Source of the DNA: Corallochytrium limacisporum
Lineage: Eukaryota > Opisthokonta
DNA: 64,000 bases
NCBI GenBank assembly: GCA_002811645.1
Contig: PDIP01000079.1
Span: forward strand, 94,447-158,446
Reading direction: 5' to 3'
The notes below the pieces were generated by a model, which saw only the letters and a list, made by a program, of their open reading frames with translations, made no database searches and was not told the DNA's origin. Shown one piece after another: positions 1 through 12,257 of the stretch; the stretch's first letter is position 1; each line of letters opens with the position of its first letter. The translations under genes were made by a program, and so were the position numbers.

Positions 1-1340
1 TCCTAGTGCTTCCCTACGTTACGCGAACAAGCGTTAGTGGCAATCTTCAGTGTACCCCTTCAAGTACTCGTACTCGTTCCCGCTGAGGCCATGCAAAATC
101 CCCCTTGGCACCAACCAGCTCTCAGGGGGGTTTGCTTTATCGCTAACCCTGGGGTCGGGGATTAGCCGCACTTTCACTATGGTGAAGGGGAAGCTCAGTA
201 CTGATATAACCACCGTTAGCTCGTGCTGCAGTGAGCAGTGGCACTGTCCACTGATGCCACTTTTTCTGAACAGTTTCAGGGGAAGACCGGGGCATGTGAG
301 AGGCTTAAGGCCGAAGAGGGGGCACAGGGGTGATTATCGCATTCGTTGTGCTGATTAGTGAACAATAAATGTCATATAAAGAATACTGTGCAAAGTAAAG
401 TTCTCTTCAAAGGGACGTATAGAAACGCACAAAATATGAACATGAAACGAATATTTACCAGATCCAGTTTGCGCATATGGACCTATTTCATTGCATAACG
501 TAATATGTTTAGTATTAAATATGAGAAAAGCCTTCGTCCCTGGACCTATCAATTCGAGTAGGAAAGCCCCTTCACACCCCGCGTCCCATTCCGTGCCGTG
601 TGTTCCGTAGCCGCGCTCGTCGAAGCCTGGCCGCTGCGGGATTGGAGCGGCCCGCAGGCTCTCCATTACTGAAGTCGCTCACTTCTCGCTGGCGCGCGCT
701 CTCTCGGTCGGCCCTCTTACCCCCCCTCTCTCTGTGTCTCTGACCAGCTGCCTTGGTCTCTCCCGAGCCAGGCAGGCCGAAGGCAACTCACTACTCACTG
801 GCCTACCCCCTCGCTCTCCAATCCTGCAGACCCCCTCCTCGCCTTTGTGTCTCTCTCCCGGAAAGTTGGGAGTGCAGCGCAACCTTCAACCTCCAACTCT
901 CTCTATCTCTCCCCCCCCCCTCCCCGCGTGTGCGGCTGGGACGTCGTCCCAAGGCCCGGTTAGGGAGGCCCTCGCCTACCCGACTTGGGCGATTCTTTTT
1001 GGTCTTGGCCTACACTTTTGTTCCCGAAGCCCCACCCGGGAAGGGGAGCGAGGTGGGACCCCGCCACTTCCCCCCCCCCCCCCCCCCCCCGGGGGGGGGG
1101 GGGCCGGTGGGGGGCCTTGCGTGCTGTTTCTTCTTGAGGGGTTGCCTATTGAAGAACTTTGGTGAACCGCGGGGCAAACCACCAGCGCCCATACCTGAGC
1201 AATGTCCCCAAGAGAAGATGGTAATGTGGATGGGCTCTGTCGCTAACCCATGTATAACTTTTAGGAATGTTTCTATTGGGTTGTTTCATTTTGGGGCCGC
1301 TTGCCCGCAGCGAACACAACTGTGCTCCATCGATGAGCTC
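1..1340. other. Gene-poor region with C/G runs
   Basis: No convincing gene is visible. Reading frames here overlap on both strands and translate to Pro/Ser/Gly-rich low-complexity sequence, as expected from the base runs. The main landmark is a run of 21 C followed directly by 13 G at 1070-1103. The left end may hold the edge of a gene outside the window, but nothing recognisable is seen. Confidence 0.6.
1070..1103. repeat. Poly-C run abutting poly-G run (C21G13)
   Basis: Twenty-one C are followed immediately by thirteen G, which makes a perfect self-complementary inverted repeat without a loop. It can in principle form a hairpin, a G-quadruplex or an i-motif. Similar junctions occur at 54439-54464 and 57757-57782. 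Run lengths in an assembly of this kind are unreliable. Confidence 0.9.
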
Positions 1341-2003
1341 TTAATCCGAAATCTCACCCTCTTCCACATCCCCGTTACCGGCCGCAGCAGAGGCATCGTA
1401 CAGAACACTTTGCACAACCTCCAAGTCGTGAGGATAGTATGGAATCCGGACGCCTCCCTGAAGAGGAACATCGACCTCATCTTCCGTGGGCGGCCTCGTC
1501 GCGTGCACGGAGTAGGCCGCTTGTCGCATGACATCGTCAATGTTCACAGCGTTCTTGTGGCTTCGCTGCATGACAGCCAACCGTACCTTGGCCTCTACCA
1601 GCGATTCGCCGAGTCTGAACTCGGCTTTGCTCAGCAGTTCGGCCATGGCATTCAGTTTATCATCCTGATCTTTGACATACTGTGACAACCGGGTCATTCT
1701 TGCGTACTGCTCAGTATGCAGATCGGCCATTTTCGAAATTTCTTGCAGCCTCTTCTCTTCTTCAACTACTTTCTCAGTGAGTTCCCTCAGTTGTGTGTCC
1801 GACATATTGGTACTTCCCAAGTCAAGATCGTTGGCCCTGCTGTCTTTGTTTGTTGAGGCCGCAATGGCTTGCAGCAACTGGTGAACATGCATTCTGTAGT
1901 TGGCCAGGGACTGTTCCAGCGCGACCCGCGGCGGAATGTCACCATTTTTCAGGCCCACAATGAGGGCGTCTATAGTACCCTTGCCTTCCGTATTAGATTC
2001 CAT
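1341..2003 (-). CDS. MED4: Mediator complex subunit 4 (MED4)-like
   Basis: Probable subunit of the Mediator middle module, which links transcription factors to RNA polymerase II in the nucleus. The 220-residue protein has a helical, heptad-like central part (about residues 80-150, rich in E, K, L and Q). After it comes the family hallmark, an alanine-rich segment VMRQAAYSVHATRPP that matches the MED4 'YA.rIS..t.aPp' region, then a PYYPHD motif and an acidic tail. Length is close to the usual 220-270. I chose the ATG at 2003 (MESNTEG); an in-frame ATG at 2051 would add 16 residues. It is divergent from the coiled-coil gene at 2639. The assignment rests on remembered family motifs, since no search was run. 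Confidence 0.72.
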   Translation of the reverse strand: MESNTEGKGTIDALIVGLKNGDIPPRVALEQSLANYRMHVHQLLQAIAASTNKDSRANDLDLGSTNMSDTQLRELTEKVVEEEKRLQEISKMADLHTEQYARMTRLSQYVKDQDDKLNAMAELLSKAEFRLGESLVEAKVRLAVMQRSHKNAVNIDDVMRQAAYSVHATRPPTEDEVDVPLQGGVRIPYYPHDLEVVQSVLYDASAAAGNGDVEEGEISD

Positions 2004-2638
2004 GGTTCTCTGTGCGCTTAGTTGTGTGAAAATGAAGAACTCCTTTGCCATATACAAAGCTACATCACCTATTGTATTTCACCGTTTTCTTATGATTGAC
2101 TTATGACATCTATTTCACAGACCGGATACTTATTTTCCGCGAATACAGTTCCGGCATGAATATTCATATCACACATACTCTCATATACTGAATCGAATTG
2201 ATAGCGCCATAGCCATACGAAATACCCCACATAGACTCTATGGTCTGACAACTACGGCGGACACGGGTGCTACAGTGGTTCCCGTGCTGTGGCACAGGTG
2301 AACAAGCAGCGCAGACGACGATGAAGGAGGGGGGACCTAGTGTGCTTGCGGAGGTGGCGAGTTACGCGCCTCCCCAAACCCCTTTCACCAAGGCTGTCAC
2401 AGACCGACCAGTGGGGGGAGTCCAAACGGGAATGAACCTGTACCCAACAGCAGTAGCATTGTGTCCGCATCAACAGTATAAGTGCAAGTTACGATCAAGA
2501 GGCAATTTCTCACCTCAGTGAAAGATAGGTTTATACACGAAGAGGCCTCTGGTATGTAAGGAAAATGCGTTTGATCAGTCTGAAACCGGCAGTCTGACGT
2601 CGCTCTGTGTTCACGTAACCGAGCACAACGCCAAAAAT
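2004..2638. promoter_or_regulatory. Divergent intergenic/promoter region
   Basis: About 630 bp separate the start of MED4 (minus strand) from the start of the coiled-coil gene (plus strand). It must hold both promoters. No specific element could be assigned. Short ORFs inside it overlap each other on both strands and look random. Confidence 0.5.
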
Positions 2639-3731
2639 ATGGACTTTGACATTAATCTGGACAGTGAGGAAGTTGACATTCTCACTATAGCATACAATGC
2701 CACCGGATCAAAGACCAGGCTGAATGTAGGTCCTTTGCGTGCGGAACCTACTGAGATACAGAAGTTTGTGGTCGAAAGAGACTGTGTAGGGCACAGACAC
2801 CAGAAAAGAACGGGCACCTTTCCAGAGAGCAATCCAGGCAGTGCGTACAGCGCCCCTTTTTCCTTTGCCGATCAAGGAAACATAAGCAATGGGCCGTCCA
2901 AAAAGCCAAACACCCATGTAGCCAACTCGGATTCCCGCTATTCCACGTCGAAGCACGAAAACCTAGTGAGAGGGCGAGCACCTGTGATAGAACAAGGTAT
3001 CGCTCGTGCTGTTCACAGCAAACAGCTTCAAGATCTGGCGAGAGAGAAGGTACCATCCCCTCAAGAACTTTTGGGGCGGATCAAGTTTCTGTCAGACGGA
3101 TTCTCGACAGGTTTTGCCAACCCAGGTGCGGAAGTCGACGATTTGACCGGCTCTCATACAGACATGGATGTCAACGGAACACAAGGAAAAGAAAGTCATG
3201 CCTATCACATGGGGTGCTCTCGAAGCAGTGCTGGAGGTCATTGCCACCCAACTGCAGTGCTCTGTGACTGCCAGCGAGGTCGGACACAGAGCCATGGACG
3301 AGCAACAAAATCGCTTACAGAGTCTGATGGATGTTATCGACCAGCAAATCGCATACATTGCAAGTGACGAGACTGCTCGCCAAGAAGCCCTGAAACGCTT
3401 GGTTACTGTCCTTCGTGACGTTGAGTCCCATCGCAGCAGTCTTCGGCTGTACAACCGTACCCTCGAAGGATTCAGGTCTACCATTGTCGACAGCCAGATT
3501 CTGGCGCACTACAGAGCACTCGGTCGAGAAGGATCGGGAATTTTGGAGATTCGGGACTATGAGCCAAACACAGCCAGGAGCGGTCACTCCCAAGAGACTA
3601 ATTTGGCGAGTGGTCAGATGTCCACAGCTTCTTCAGAACTAAATGATCATTATCTGGCCAACATGAATGATGCTAATGTGATCAGACAGCAGCAGAGACT
3701 CTTGCAACAGATCCGGGTTATGCAGGACTGA
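2639..3731 (+). CDS. Coiled-coil protein of unknown function, frame interrupted
   Basis: Two overlapping frames together look like one gene. Frame A starts at ATG 2639 and gives about 170 plausible residues, with an acidic start MDFDINLDSEEVD and a helical RAVHSKQLQDLAREKV segment. It then degenerates into Cys/His-rich shadow sequence. Frame B is open from 3147 to 3731 and encodes a strong helical/coiled-coil region (DEQQNRLQSLMDVIDQQI, then VESHRSSLRLYNRTLEGF) and a Gln-rich C-terminal helix. Joining them requires a +1 shift between roughly 3100 and 3200. A 28-nt GT..AG stretch at 3134-3161 would have the right length modulo 3, but is too short to trust; an assembly indel is equally possible. 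Two separate overlapping genes cannot be excluded. I do not recognise the family. An AATAAATAAA stretch about 90 nt after the stop could serve polyadenylation. Confidence 0.55.
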
Positions 3732-3917
3732 CACAGCAAACCAACGGCACAACATAAACAGTAGTATTTCTCTTTTGGGATTCGACACGAACCAACTTAA
3801 CTTCCATTTAATTCAATAAATAAAGCGTGATGAAGGTGCCCCCGGGCATCCGTACCTTTTCCCGCGGTTGCCTTAAGAACAAACCCCGACAAAAAGACCC
3901 CCGGGGGTTTACTGAAT

Positions 3918-5216
<1,299 letters not shown>

Positions 5217-5223
5217 TTAAATA
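5217..5223 (-). promoter_or_regulatory. TATA-like box (TATTTAA) upstream of polyubiquitin
   Basis: On the minus strand this reads TATTTAAGCC, 88 nt upstream of the polyubiquitin ATG. The same ten bases occur upstream of the small gene at 28529. It is a plausible core promoter element, but a 7-mer is expected several times by chance in a window of this size. Confidence 0.35.
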
Positions 5224-8200
5224 TCTTTACAAGAGTCTGTCTTGGCACTAACCGACGAACTGAACGAGCAAGAAACTTCGTATGTTTGTTGTGACCGCTC
5301 TGCTCTGCTCCCTGGGGAGCCACCGCCCCGGAAAGTTCTCCCCCTTTGTTGTTCCAAGGCGAAAACAGTACGTCGCACCAAGTCCCTCTCTTTTTTTTTT
5401 TCCAGTCTTAATCCACTGCCCGTGCATTAGAAAGAATGCGAAAGAAACTGATCATGTCATGTCAAAATGGTTCGCGGCTCTCCTGTGGCCAATGTTTCTA
5501 GTATATGACGATAAAAGTAAGGCATACTGACACTGGTCGTGATCGAACCGTGAGCGTTTGTATAGGCTCTCTATCGGCTTTTCTTACCATTGTCCTCGAT
5601 TTCGTGTTTGTTCGAGAGCCCCACCCCCCTCTCCCACAAACTCTGGTGCCCCGGTACGGTAGCTGGCGCAGATAAGTGTCCTCCGGAACCCCCCCCCCCT
5701 CCGACCAACTTTTTTCGGTGTCCCCACGTCGTTATCTCTTTCCGTACGTTCACTACAGAAGCCGCCCTGCAGCGCGCAGTGCCCCGTCACGACCAACTAT
5801 TACACCAACCGTGCCAAAACGGCGGATGGAGAGACCCTCTGTGGTAGGGTCCATTGGGCAAGAAAAGCCCTCTCACACTTTCTTGCGGCTGCAAAGGGAA
5901 GACGCGAGGATTAGTCCCGGAAGTGGTTCATCTGAATACCTTTCAAATCGATTATTTCAACATTGGAATAGTGAATATATTGATATTTTAAGCACTCCAC
6001 CGCGAATTGGATGCCATGGGTGCGGGCACGAGGGAGAGCCAAGTGCACCAAGACCCTTCCGTAAGCAAGACGGACCAGCACAAGACCGAGGGGTACCGAC
6101 TAATACCTTCGCGCTTTTCCTTCCGGAAAAAAACCCATACCAGGGACATAGGAGCGGAGGAGTCAATCCCTACTCAACGTTCACTCTACGACTCGTCTAC
6201 AAATACTACTGGTTCATGCGCAAAGCTACGCCAACAACTCCCGCCCCCCTTTTTAACCCCTTCTCCCCAAACCCACCAAGTATCCCCACTATGGAAAATG
6301 CTGACGAATGAGATTAGGCGCACTTGGCGGGGTCGGATGGGGCCTCTTTTGGACAAGAGTGGCATACACTTCTGATGGAGAGTGATGACTCCTGGACTGC
6401 CGCTCCGTACATTCTACACTAACGAAAACGGGACACCACACCTACAAGAAGGAAAGGAGACTGGACATGGAGCTTGGCCCATTGGGGCGGGGCCCCCGGA
6501 AGGAAGTGGGGGGTGGGGGGTAGACGACTTTTTCTAGAACAATAGCACAGGGTAAGGAAGTCTCATAAAGAACCAATACCTTTTTCCACGACCGGACAAG
6601 GCAAAACAGCTCCATTTTGCTATTTAATGTTTAGCCTACAAAGTGAAATATCGGAGGCTCGTGCATAGTACATTGCGAAATCGGAACTGGCCCATTCAGA
6701 GCACGCCCAAACTCATACTTTTCTCTGCGTCAGGCTATCAGTCATCCATCATCAGCAGGCAGAAAGCTTCTGTGATCGTAATATGGGTACACTGAGAATG
6801 AATCTGACGATTTTAGTTAGAAACATTCGCTGGCTGAGCCGAACGGTAGGGACGGAGCACGGGACCGGGGCTTTGTTTGATGAAATAGTTAAAAACGGGT
6901 GTGGAAAAAGAGAGGGGGAGCGAAAACAGATCCTCTGGGATCGACACTTGCGCAAAGCTCAGGGTAGGAGGGGACATTGCAAAGTTTGGAGTTTTGTCAT
7001 AATGAGAGTGAGAAAGGGATAAAGAATACTTAGGGATATTTAGTAGCGGTGATGCGGGATTAGAAAACTTGGATTGTGGGACACCACGGGAACTATGCAG
7101 TTCACTGTGTACTTACAATGCCAAGAAAATTCGGTGATTTTTTGCATCTCTCCAAACTGGCACCCGGTAGGCGTAATGGGAGAGGCAACTCCAGACTCAC
7201 CAACCCAACACAGAACAAAGTTCTTGGGTCACCTCTGCTACACCTTCCCGGTTGGACGGACCCACTCATTTAGTACTGAATATGGGGCATGGTACAGACT
7301 GAACGGATGATACCCCCTCCCTGTAGTCGGGAAAGAAAGGAAATACCCCTCGGCTTCGGGCTTCGGGCTCCTGGCGATGCCAGAGCCACTAGCGGACCGA
7401 AGCAGGGTGTATATGGCTCCATCCGCAAAATCCCGGACTTGAACGCGTGAAAACGCGGAGCCGCGCTTCTTTCCAAGAGAGTCAAGAAGAAAGATAGTCT
7501 CAGGTGTGTGCGGTCCATTGAGTACGCACCCCTGCTCTTCGTGATTGTGGATGGCCTGATTGGCATTTTTGGGACGCGATGGCACGGATTTGTCGACGCA
7601 CAAAGATGCGCTCGCTGTGGGCGACACGGTTCTTGGCTGGCCTATTGCACGTCGTGAACGAACCTTGACGAGCCAGTCCGCGGCTGCTAAGCAAAGGAAG
7701 CAATGGCCGAGGAGAAGATAGCATGAAACCCTAGTGAATTCATAGGTAGTCTGGGTTCATTGGCTGTAAAGCGGAGTCCTTTTTATATAGTTCAGACTCG
7801 ATTTGGCGCCAAATATCTCCAGCTGCTGGGTGCCAAACATGGCTGCGAAAGCCATTGTGATCTGCGCATGAGCGTGCTCGTAGATTTGCGCCACGACTTG
7901 GTAATCGTCATGGACAACTTTGGTCCTGAATATTGGTCCTGAATACCTGACAGTATCCGAGCTGGATGTCGATCTCTCCATGGTCCGACAGGGTCTGGGA
8001 TCGGAATGATCGCTGTCTTCGTACCATAGTTGGAGACGGAATCGCTAGGATGTTCCTGCCTTGGATGATGCCCATCGACCATGACGGGGATGTGCTCCAA
8101 AGATCTTCCTGTTCTTCGCCTGCAGTCCTCGACACTTCCCCATGAGCATAGTCTGCCGGTCGTGTACTTACCACCACGTTCCCGGTCCCCGAATGTACTA

Positions 8201-9708
8201 GTCCCCCTAAACCGTGATTTAATGGACCCCCGTCAGCTCCCCACCCGGCCTTAAACTCTGTTGCGTAAAAGGCCACGAGCGTGACCCAACCAAATGACAA
8301 GTGGTAGTACCACTGCGGGGTCACAGGACCCTTGGTACATTCACTACGCTCTTTCCCGGCTCCAAGGTCGTCAGCTGAACCCTTTCTGTCCGCTGCCTGA
8401 TCCGTGGTCCGGAAGTGGAGCGCGTAGCGCAAAGATCAGAAGGTGTGCAACGACGGAGGTTAAGCAGAGATTTTTTTTTTCTTTTCTGCGGGGCCAAATC
8501 CATATATTTTCTTCCTCCTCGCACCACTGCCAGCTCGTCATTCTTACCGTATCGAGACCGACACTGTACCCACCTCCCGCGGAGGTCTTCCGATAGTGCA
8601 TGATTGTACCGATATTCTAATACTGCCTGGCTCAATGACCTCACAAGAATCTCTTCGAGGAGTGACTAGCAGCGGTCAACAATCCGTGGTCCTTATTTTC
8701 ATAGTAGATTTGTTGGATCTGCGCCACCCACTTGAGTTGTTTTGTCATTTGCAGATAATCACATCCCGCACCCGTGTGTCCCTTATTACCGGAAGCAAGA
8801 GTATGAACCATTTGTGCGCAACAGGACGTATTCAGGGGTCGAGGATGACTGAGTTGGGAACTGTTGTCTCAACCATAGCGGCTCCACGACTGATGAGATT
8901 TCCAACTAGATGCGCAGTACTAAACAAACTGCTTATAATTAACGACTGGCTCGTAGGCCACGCATGCGGGACATTACGAAAGCATCGGACCGGCCGCCCG
9001 CCTGGCATTCAAAGGTCAACAAATCGACGGAGAAGGGGAGGCGGGTTCTATTCGTCACATTTTCTCCCTCGGTTGGACTATCCATAGTCAATGTAATGGT
9101 CATGTGGGCGGTGCCACACCAATCACACACCGGGAGCGACACATCTACCGCCGCTCCTGCCGTTCGACGGGCGGTTTCCTTCGCTTTCGCTCGCGGGAGT
9201 GGTATGTCCCCGAAACCAAGTCTCGGGGCCTGACCGCAGTACACATTGGCAGAAATGGGACGAGGAAAAGAAAAGCCAGGGAAGAAAGGAAGGGGAGGCG
9301 TGCGCCGGTACCCTCTCTCCGGAGCTTGGCACGGGTCTCCAATCAGTCGGAAAACGGGAAAATCGAAAGTGACTGTCCAACGCTTTTCCATTTCGTTTGT
9401 AGGTTAGATTGCGTAGTGGTGTAGATGTGTTCACATCAAGGTATTTTGTGGGTATGGTATTACTTTTCCAATGGCAAGTTCTCAATAGAGTCATCTGTCG
9501 AAATGCAGACATAGCAGTGTCTCATGTAATACGTGTACACGTAGCAGGACATAAACAACAGTCTTGTTGACCAATCTGTGAGCCAGTGCGCTTTCATTCA
9601 GGTCCGTGCACACAGTGATTTGTCGAAAACGATACATTTGTTAATTTTGTACGAGGGAGGCCTTCGGGCGTAAATATTTTCAAGATAGCACCAAAAACTC
9701 TTGCTCAA
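5224..9708. other. Gene-poor 4.5-kb region
   Basis: No gene could be supported. Open frames of 60-210 codons occur, such as 5676-6311, but they overlap on both strands, have no recognisable motifs and include translations of C/G runs. The 7.3-8.9 kb part looks less simple in composition and could hold old, decayed coding DNA: a Cys-rich stretch near 7611 vaguely resembles a zinc knuckle. Nothing identifiable as a transposon remains. Confidence 0.5.
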
Positions 9709-10746
9709 ATGACCATGGGCGGGTCTCAAGAAAAAGAGACCACAATCTGGCAACAGATTCAATCCCATGAACAGTCTCGTCGGATCTTCTGGTATCTTAT
9801 GGTAACTTGCTCATTTGCATTCGTAGAATTCTTCTTTGGCTGGTACACAAACTCTCTCAGTCTGATTTCAGACAGTTTCCATATGGCGTTTGACAGCACT
9901 GCTCTGATCATTGGTTTGGCGGCCACGCTGGTGAGCTTTTGGCCAGCTGACGAACGCTACAACTTCGGATACGGACGCAGTGAAGCTGTTGGATCGCTTA
10001 TCATCGCCTTATCGCTGGCTGTCTCAGGGTTGATGGTCCTGCAGGAGGGTATTCAGCGCCTGTACATCATGCCTGAGATTGACACGAAAGGCCTATTGTT
10101 GGTGAGCACTTTGGGCTTTCTGGTAAATCTTCTTGGTATATTCATGCTGGGTGATGCGGATGAACTATCAGTAGTGCACAAGCTTGAAGCTCTTGCGGAG
10201 AAATCGGAGGAAATGTTGAGTAGCAGCAGCCAGAACGGCGTGGGTAAGAAAGCCGATCTCGACAACGAGGTTGCCCCGAAGGCGAAGAATACGCTCATGA
10301 ATGGAGTGATGTTGCATGTCGTGATGGATACGTTGGGATCACTGGGTGTTATGTTTAGCACATTCATGATTAAGAGGTACGGGTATCTTTGGGTGGATCC
10401 AATTTGTGCAATTGGTGTGGCCATTCTCATCCTCACCTCTGTGTACCCGCTTCTGCGTGATACCTTTGAGGTGCTTATGGAAGGTGTTCCATGGTCGGTC
10501 AAGCCTGCCGTCGACGCTTGTCGTCGAGATATCCAGGCCATGCCCGCAGTGCGCTCAGTAGTCGACTACAAAGCCTGGGCTGTGGACTATGCAACTTTCA
10601 ATTGCAATGTCCGCATCGAGGTTGGTTCAGAACGGGCTGCCCAGCACAATGACATTGTGGCGGCTGTACAGAAGCGAGCCCTTGGGCACGGACTGAAGAA
10701 CTGCTTCGTCGAAGTTCTCTATGTCGATGGAATACTAGTAGGCTAG
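9709..10746 (+). CDS. Zinc transporter, cation diffusion facilitator family (ZnT5/ZnT7-like)
   Basis: Predicted proton-coupled Zn2+ exporter loading zinc into the early secretory pathway. The 345-residue protein has six membrane segments and the two metal-site HD pairs of the family: His58/Asp62 in SDSFHMAFD and His203/Asp207 in HVVMDTLGSLG. The motif LISDSFHM followed by the pattern of VSTLGFLVNLLGIF points to the ZnT5/ZnT7/Msc2 branch. The cytosolic C-terminal domain (from about 265) is intact. Odd: the loop between segments 4 and 5 (about 148-195), normally His-rich in this branch, holds only one His and is Ser/Glu/Lys-rich instead. ATG 9709 is used; a second in-frame ATG at 9715 sits in a better ACCATGG context. 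It converges with endonuclease V, 134 bp between stops. CAATAAAA about 110 nt after the stop may be its poly(A) signal. Confidence 0.95.
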   Translation: MTMGGSQEKETTIWQQIQSHEQSRRIFWYLMVTCSFAFVEFFFGWYTNSLSLISDSFHMAFDSTALIIGLAATLVSFWPADERYNFGYGRSEAVGSLIIALSLAVSGLMVLQEGIQRLYIMPEIDTKGLLLVSTLGFLVNLLGIFMLGDADELSVVHKLEALAEKSEEMLSSSSQNGVGKKADLDNEVAPKAKNTLMNGVMLHVVMDTLGSLGVMFSTFMIKRYGYLWVDPICAIGVAILILTSVYPLLRDTFEVLMEGVPWSVKPAVDACRRDIQAMPAVRSVVDYKAWAVDYATFNCNVRIEVGSERAAQHNDIVAAVQKRALGHGLKNCFVEVLYVDGILVG

Positions 10747-10880
10747 ATATTCCACTACCATCACAATAACGTTCGACATACCTACATATCCTTAATCATC
10801 ATCTCTGTTCGATTTAAAGAATTATCTTGCTCACAGTATCACGTACAAAACAATAAAAAGACAGAAACTACAGAAGGCAC

Positions 10881-11648
10881 TCAACTTGAATTTTCTTTAC
10901 TCGATGGCTGTGTTAGGTATTCCTTCCTAACAAGGTCTCTGCTCCGCAGATCCGCCTGACGGATGGGCTCCGGAATGCGAAAGTTCAGACCACAGTCCTT
11001 GACCAAAGTTGTGGCCGTCTCGAGAGTGACGCCATGGCCCACCGAGACGAAGACAGGCTTCGACGTGGCACCGCCACGAAGCACCGCTGTAGCCATAGGC
11101 TGGCCACTGCTCTGCCCGCTTATGGTCATAGTGTCACCGGCCTTGTGCAAATTCTTGGCTGACATGGTCCGGACATCATCCAAAGTGACACCATCTACAA
11201 GAAGCCAATTTTTTGAAACACCAACGGTCGGGATGATCCGTCCTTCCAACGAGTCCGCCACTGCAGTCCCAATGTGACAGGCCGCTCCACAACCCCTCGG
11301 ATGCAGCCTGCCGTTACCATCGACAAGGATTAGGGAAGGCATGTATTGGGGAAAGTCCCGGATGAGTAACAGAAGCTGCTGAGTCAGGGCCGGAGCTTCG
11401 CGGAACCCGAGATAGCTGGCAATGTACGGTTCTGTGAGTGTGACCCACTCGTATCGTTCTGCTACGACCTCCATAGTATCCCAGCGGCAGATCACTGCCA
11501 TGGCCAGGGCTTTGTTGTCATTTCCTTTAATAAAACTGATATCCAAGCCGGCCACGAAACGTGGCGGGTTGGATTTCAGGTCAGTGACATCTCCTTCCAC
11601 GATCTTCTGACGAATTGCATCCTCAGAATTCTGCCACCGTTCTTCCAT
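10881..11648 (-). CDS. ENDOV: Endonuclease V (inosine-specific nuclease)
   Basis: Cleaves nucleic acid one phosphodiester beyond inosine; eukaryotic members act mainly on inosine-containing RNA. The 255-residue protein shows the whole family pattern in order: GLDISF with catalytic Asp36, PYIASYLGFREAP with Glu84, LVDGNGRLHPRGCGAACHIG with Asp110, GVSKNWLL, VGHGVTLETA, and the C-terminal RIPEPIRQADLRSR. These acidic residues correspond to the metal-binding set of bacterial enzymes. The wedge motif is PYIA rather than the bacterial PYIP. Length is similar to the human protein. Stops of this gene and the zinc transporter face each other; its start is divergent from the AIMP2-like gene. Confidence 0.97.
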   Translation of the reverse strand: MEERWQNSEDAIRQKIVEGDVTDLKSNPPRFVAGLDISFIKGNDNKALAMAVICRWDTMEVVAERYEWVTLTEPYIASYLGFREAPALTQQLLLLIRDFPQYMPSLILVDGNGRLHPRGCGAACHIGTAVADSLEGRIIPTVGVSKNWLLVDGVTLDDVRTMSAKNLHKAGDTMTISGQSSGQPMATAVLRGGATSKPVFVSVGHGVTLETATTLVKDCGLNFRIPEPIRQADLRSRDLVRKEYLTQPSSKENSS

Positions 11649-12257
11649 TACGGTGTCCTAGCCAGTGGAGCCTACTATTGTGTGGTGATCAATGACCATC
11701 GAGCTTACGAGACTTCAGTGTTTTAAGAAGCTTGGGCTTCAACAGAAGGAAGCTATTTGGGCAAGGTTTAAGCTTAGCGAAGGAGTCGACGCAGAATCTC
11801 CCACCCGCCGTCGAGCCGTTATCGGTGCTAAGCAGGACAGAAAAATAGACTCCGGTTTCCCTACGGTAGCGCCCACTAAGCTTTGACGAGCCTCTCCCCA
11901 CCACGCGACCCTGTTCGATTGCTGGAGTGCCCAGGCCCTCGGATGATTGGGCTTGTGGCCAATGGTCTGGTTTGGTTGAACGAATTTCCAGAGACTGGTG
12001 TGCAAGCAAGCTTATAGCCAGTTGGTCAGTATATTTCTTTTCCTTTCATCTCCTGGGTCAAGCCTATTGTCGAATGAGTAGTAAAGGTATGTAGGCCATA
12101 AGAGCTTACAATTGAAAGCCCTGGCAAAGAGACAGCACTAGTCTCCGCGACCGTTCATTCATTAGATCTCCGGCATCACTCGGGAAACGGCAGCAAACAA
12201 TATAAATAAGAAGGGGCCCTGTATGAGATCGATCCGAAACGGGAAACCTGCAAAAAT
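11649..12257. promoter_or_regulatory. Divergent promoter region ENDOV / AIMP2-like
   Basis: About 610 bp between two divergent starts. It contains a good TATA box for the plus-strand gene (12201-12208). A 64-codon ORF at 11692-11886 is matched by longer open frames on the other strand and is not regarded as a gene. Confidence 0.5.
12201..12208 (+). promoter_or_regulatory. TATA box upstream of AIMP2-like gene
   Basis: TATAAATA lies 50 nt before the ATG at 12258, a plausible position for a core promoter with a short leader. This is a consensus match only; no transcription start is known. Confidence 0.5.

Noticed and set aside
5520-5590. tRNA B-box-like GGTTCGA on the minus strand
   Set aside because: No matching A box or cloverleaf could be drawn. 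Other GGTTCGA hits also failed or lie within genes.
5676-6311. 211-codon plus-strand ORF
   Set aside because: Starts at a C run, is open on the other strand as well, has a low-complexity Pro/Ser/Thr composition and no motif; likely chance.
7611-7661. Zinc-knuckle-like CARCGRHGSWLAYC on the plus strand, possible Gag remnant
   Set aside because: The spacing of the three cysteines fits, but the required His is Ser and a stop follows at once; no other retroelement signature is nearby.
7760-8900. Possible decayed coding DNA on the minus strand (two stretches containing Val-Ala-Gln-Ile)
   Set aside because: The similarity is four residues and could be chance; no conserved polymerase or integrase motif was found.
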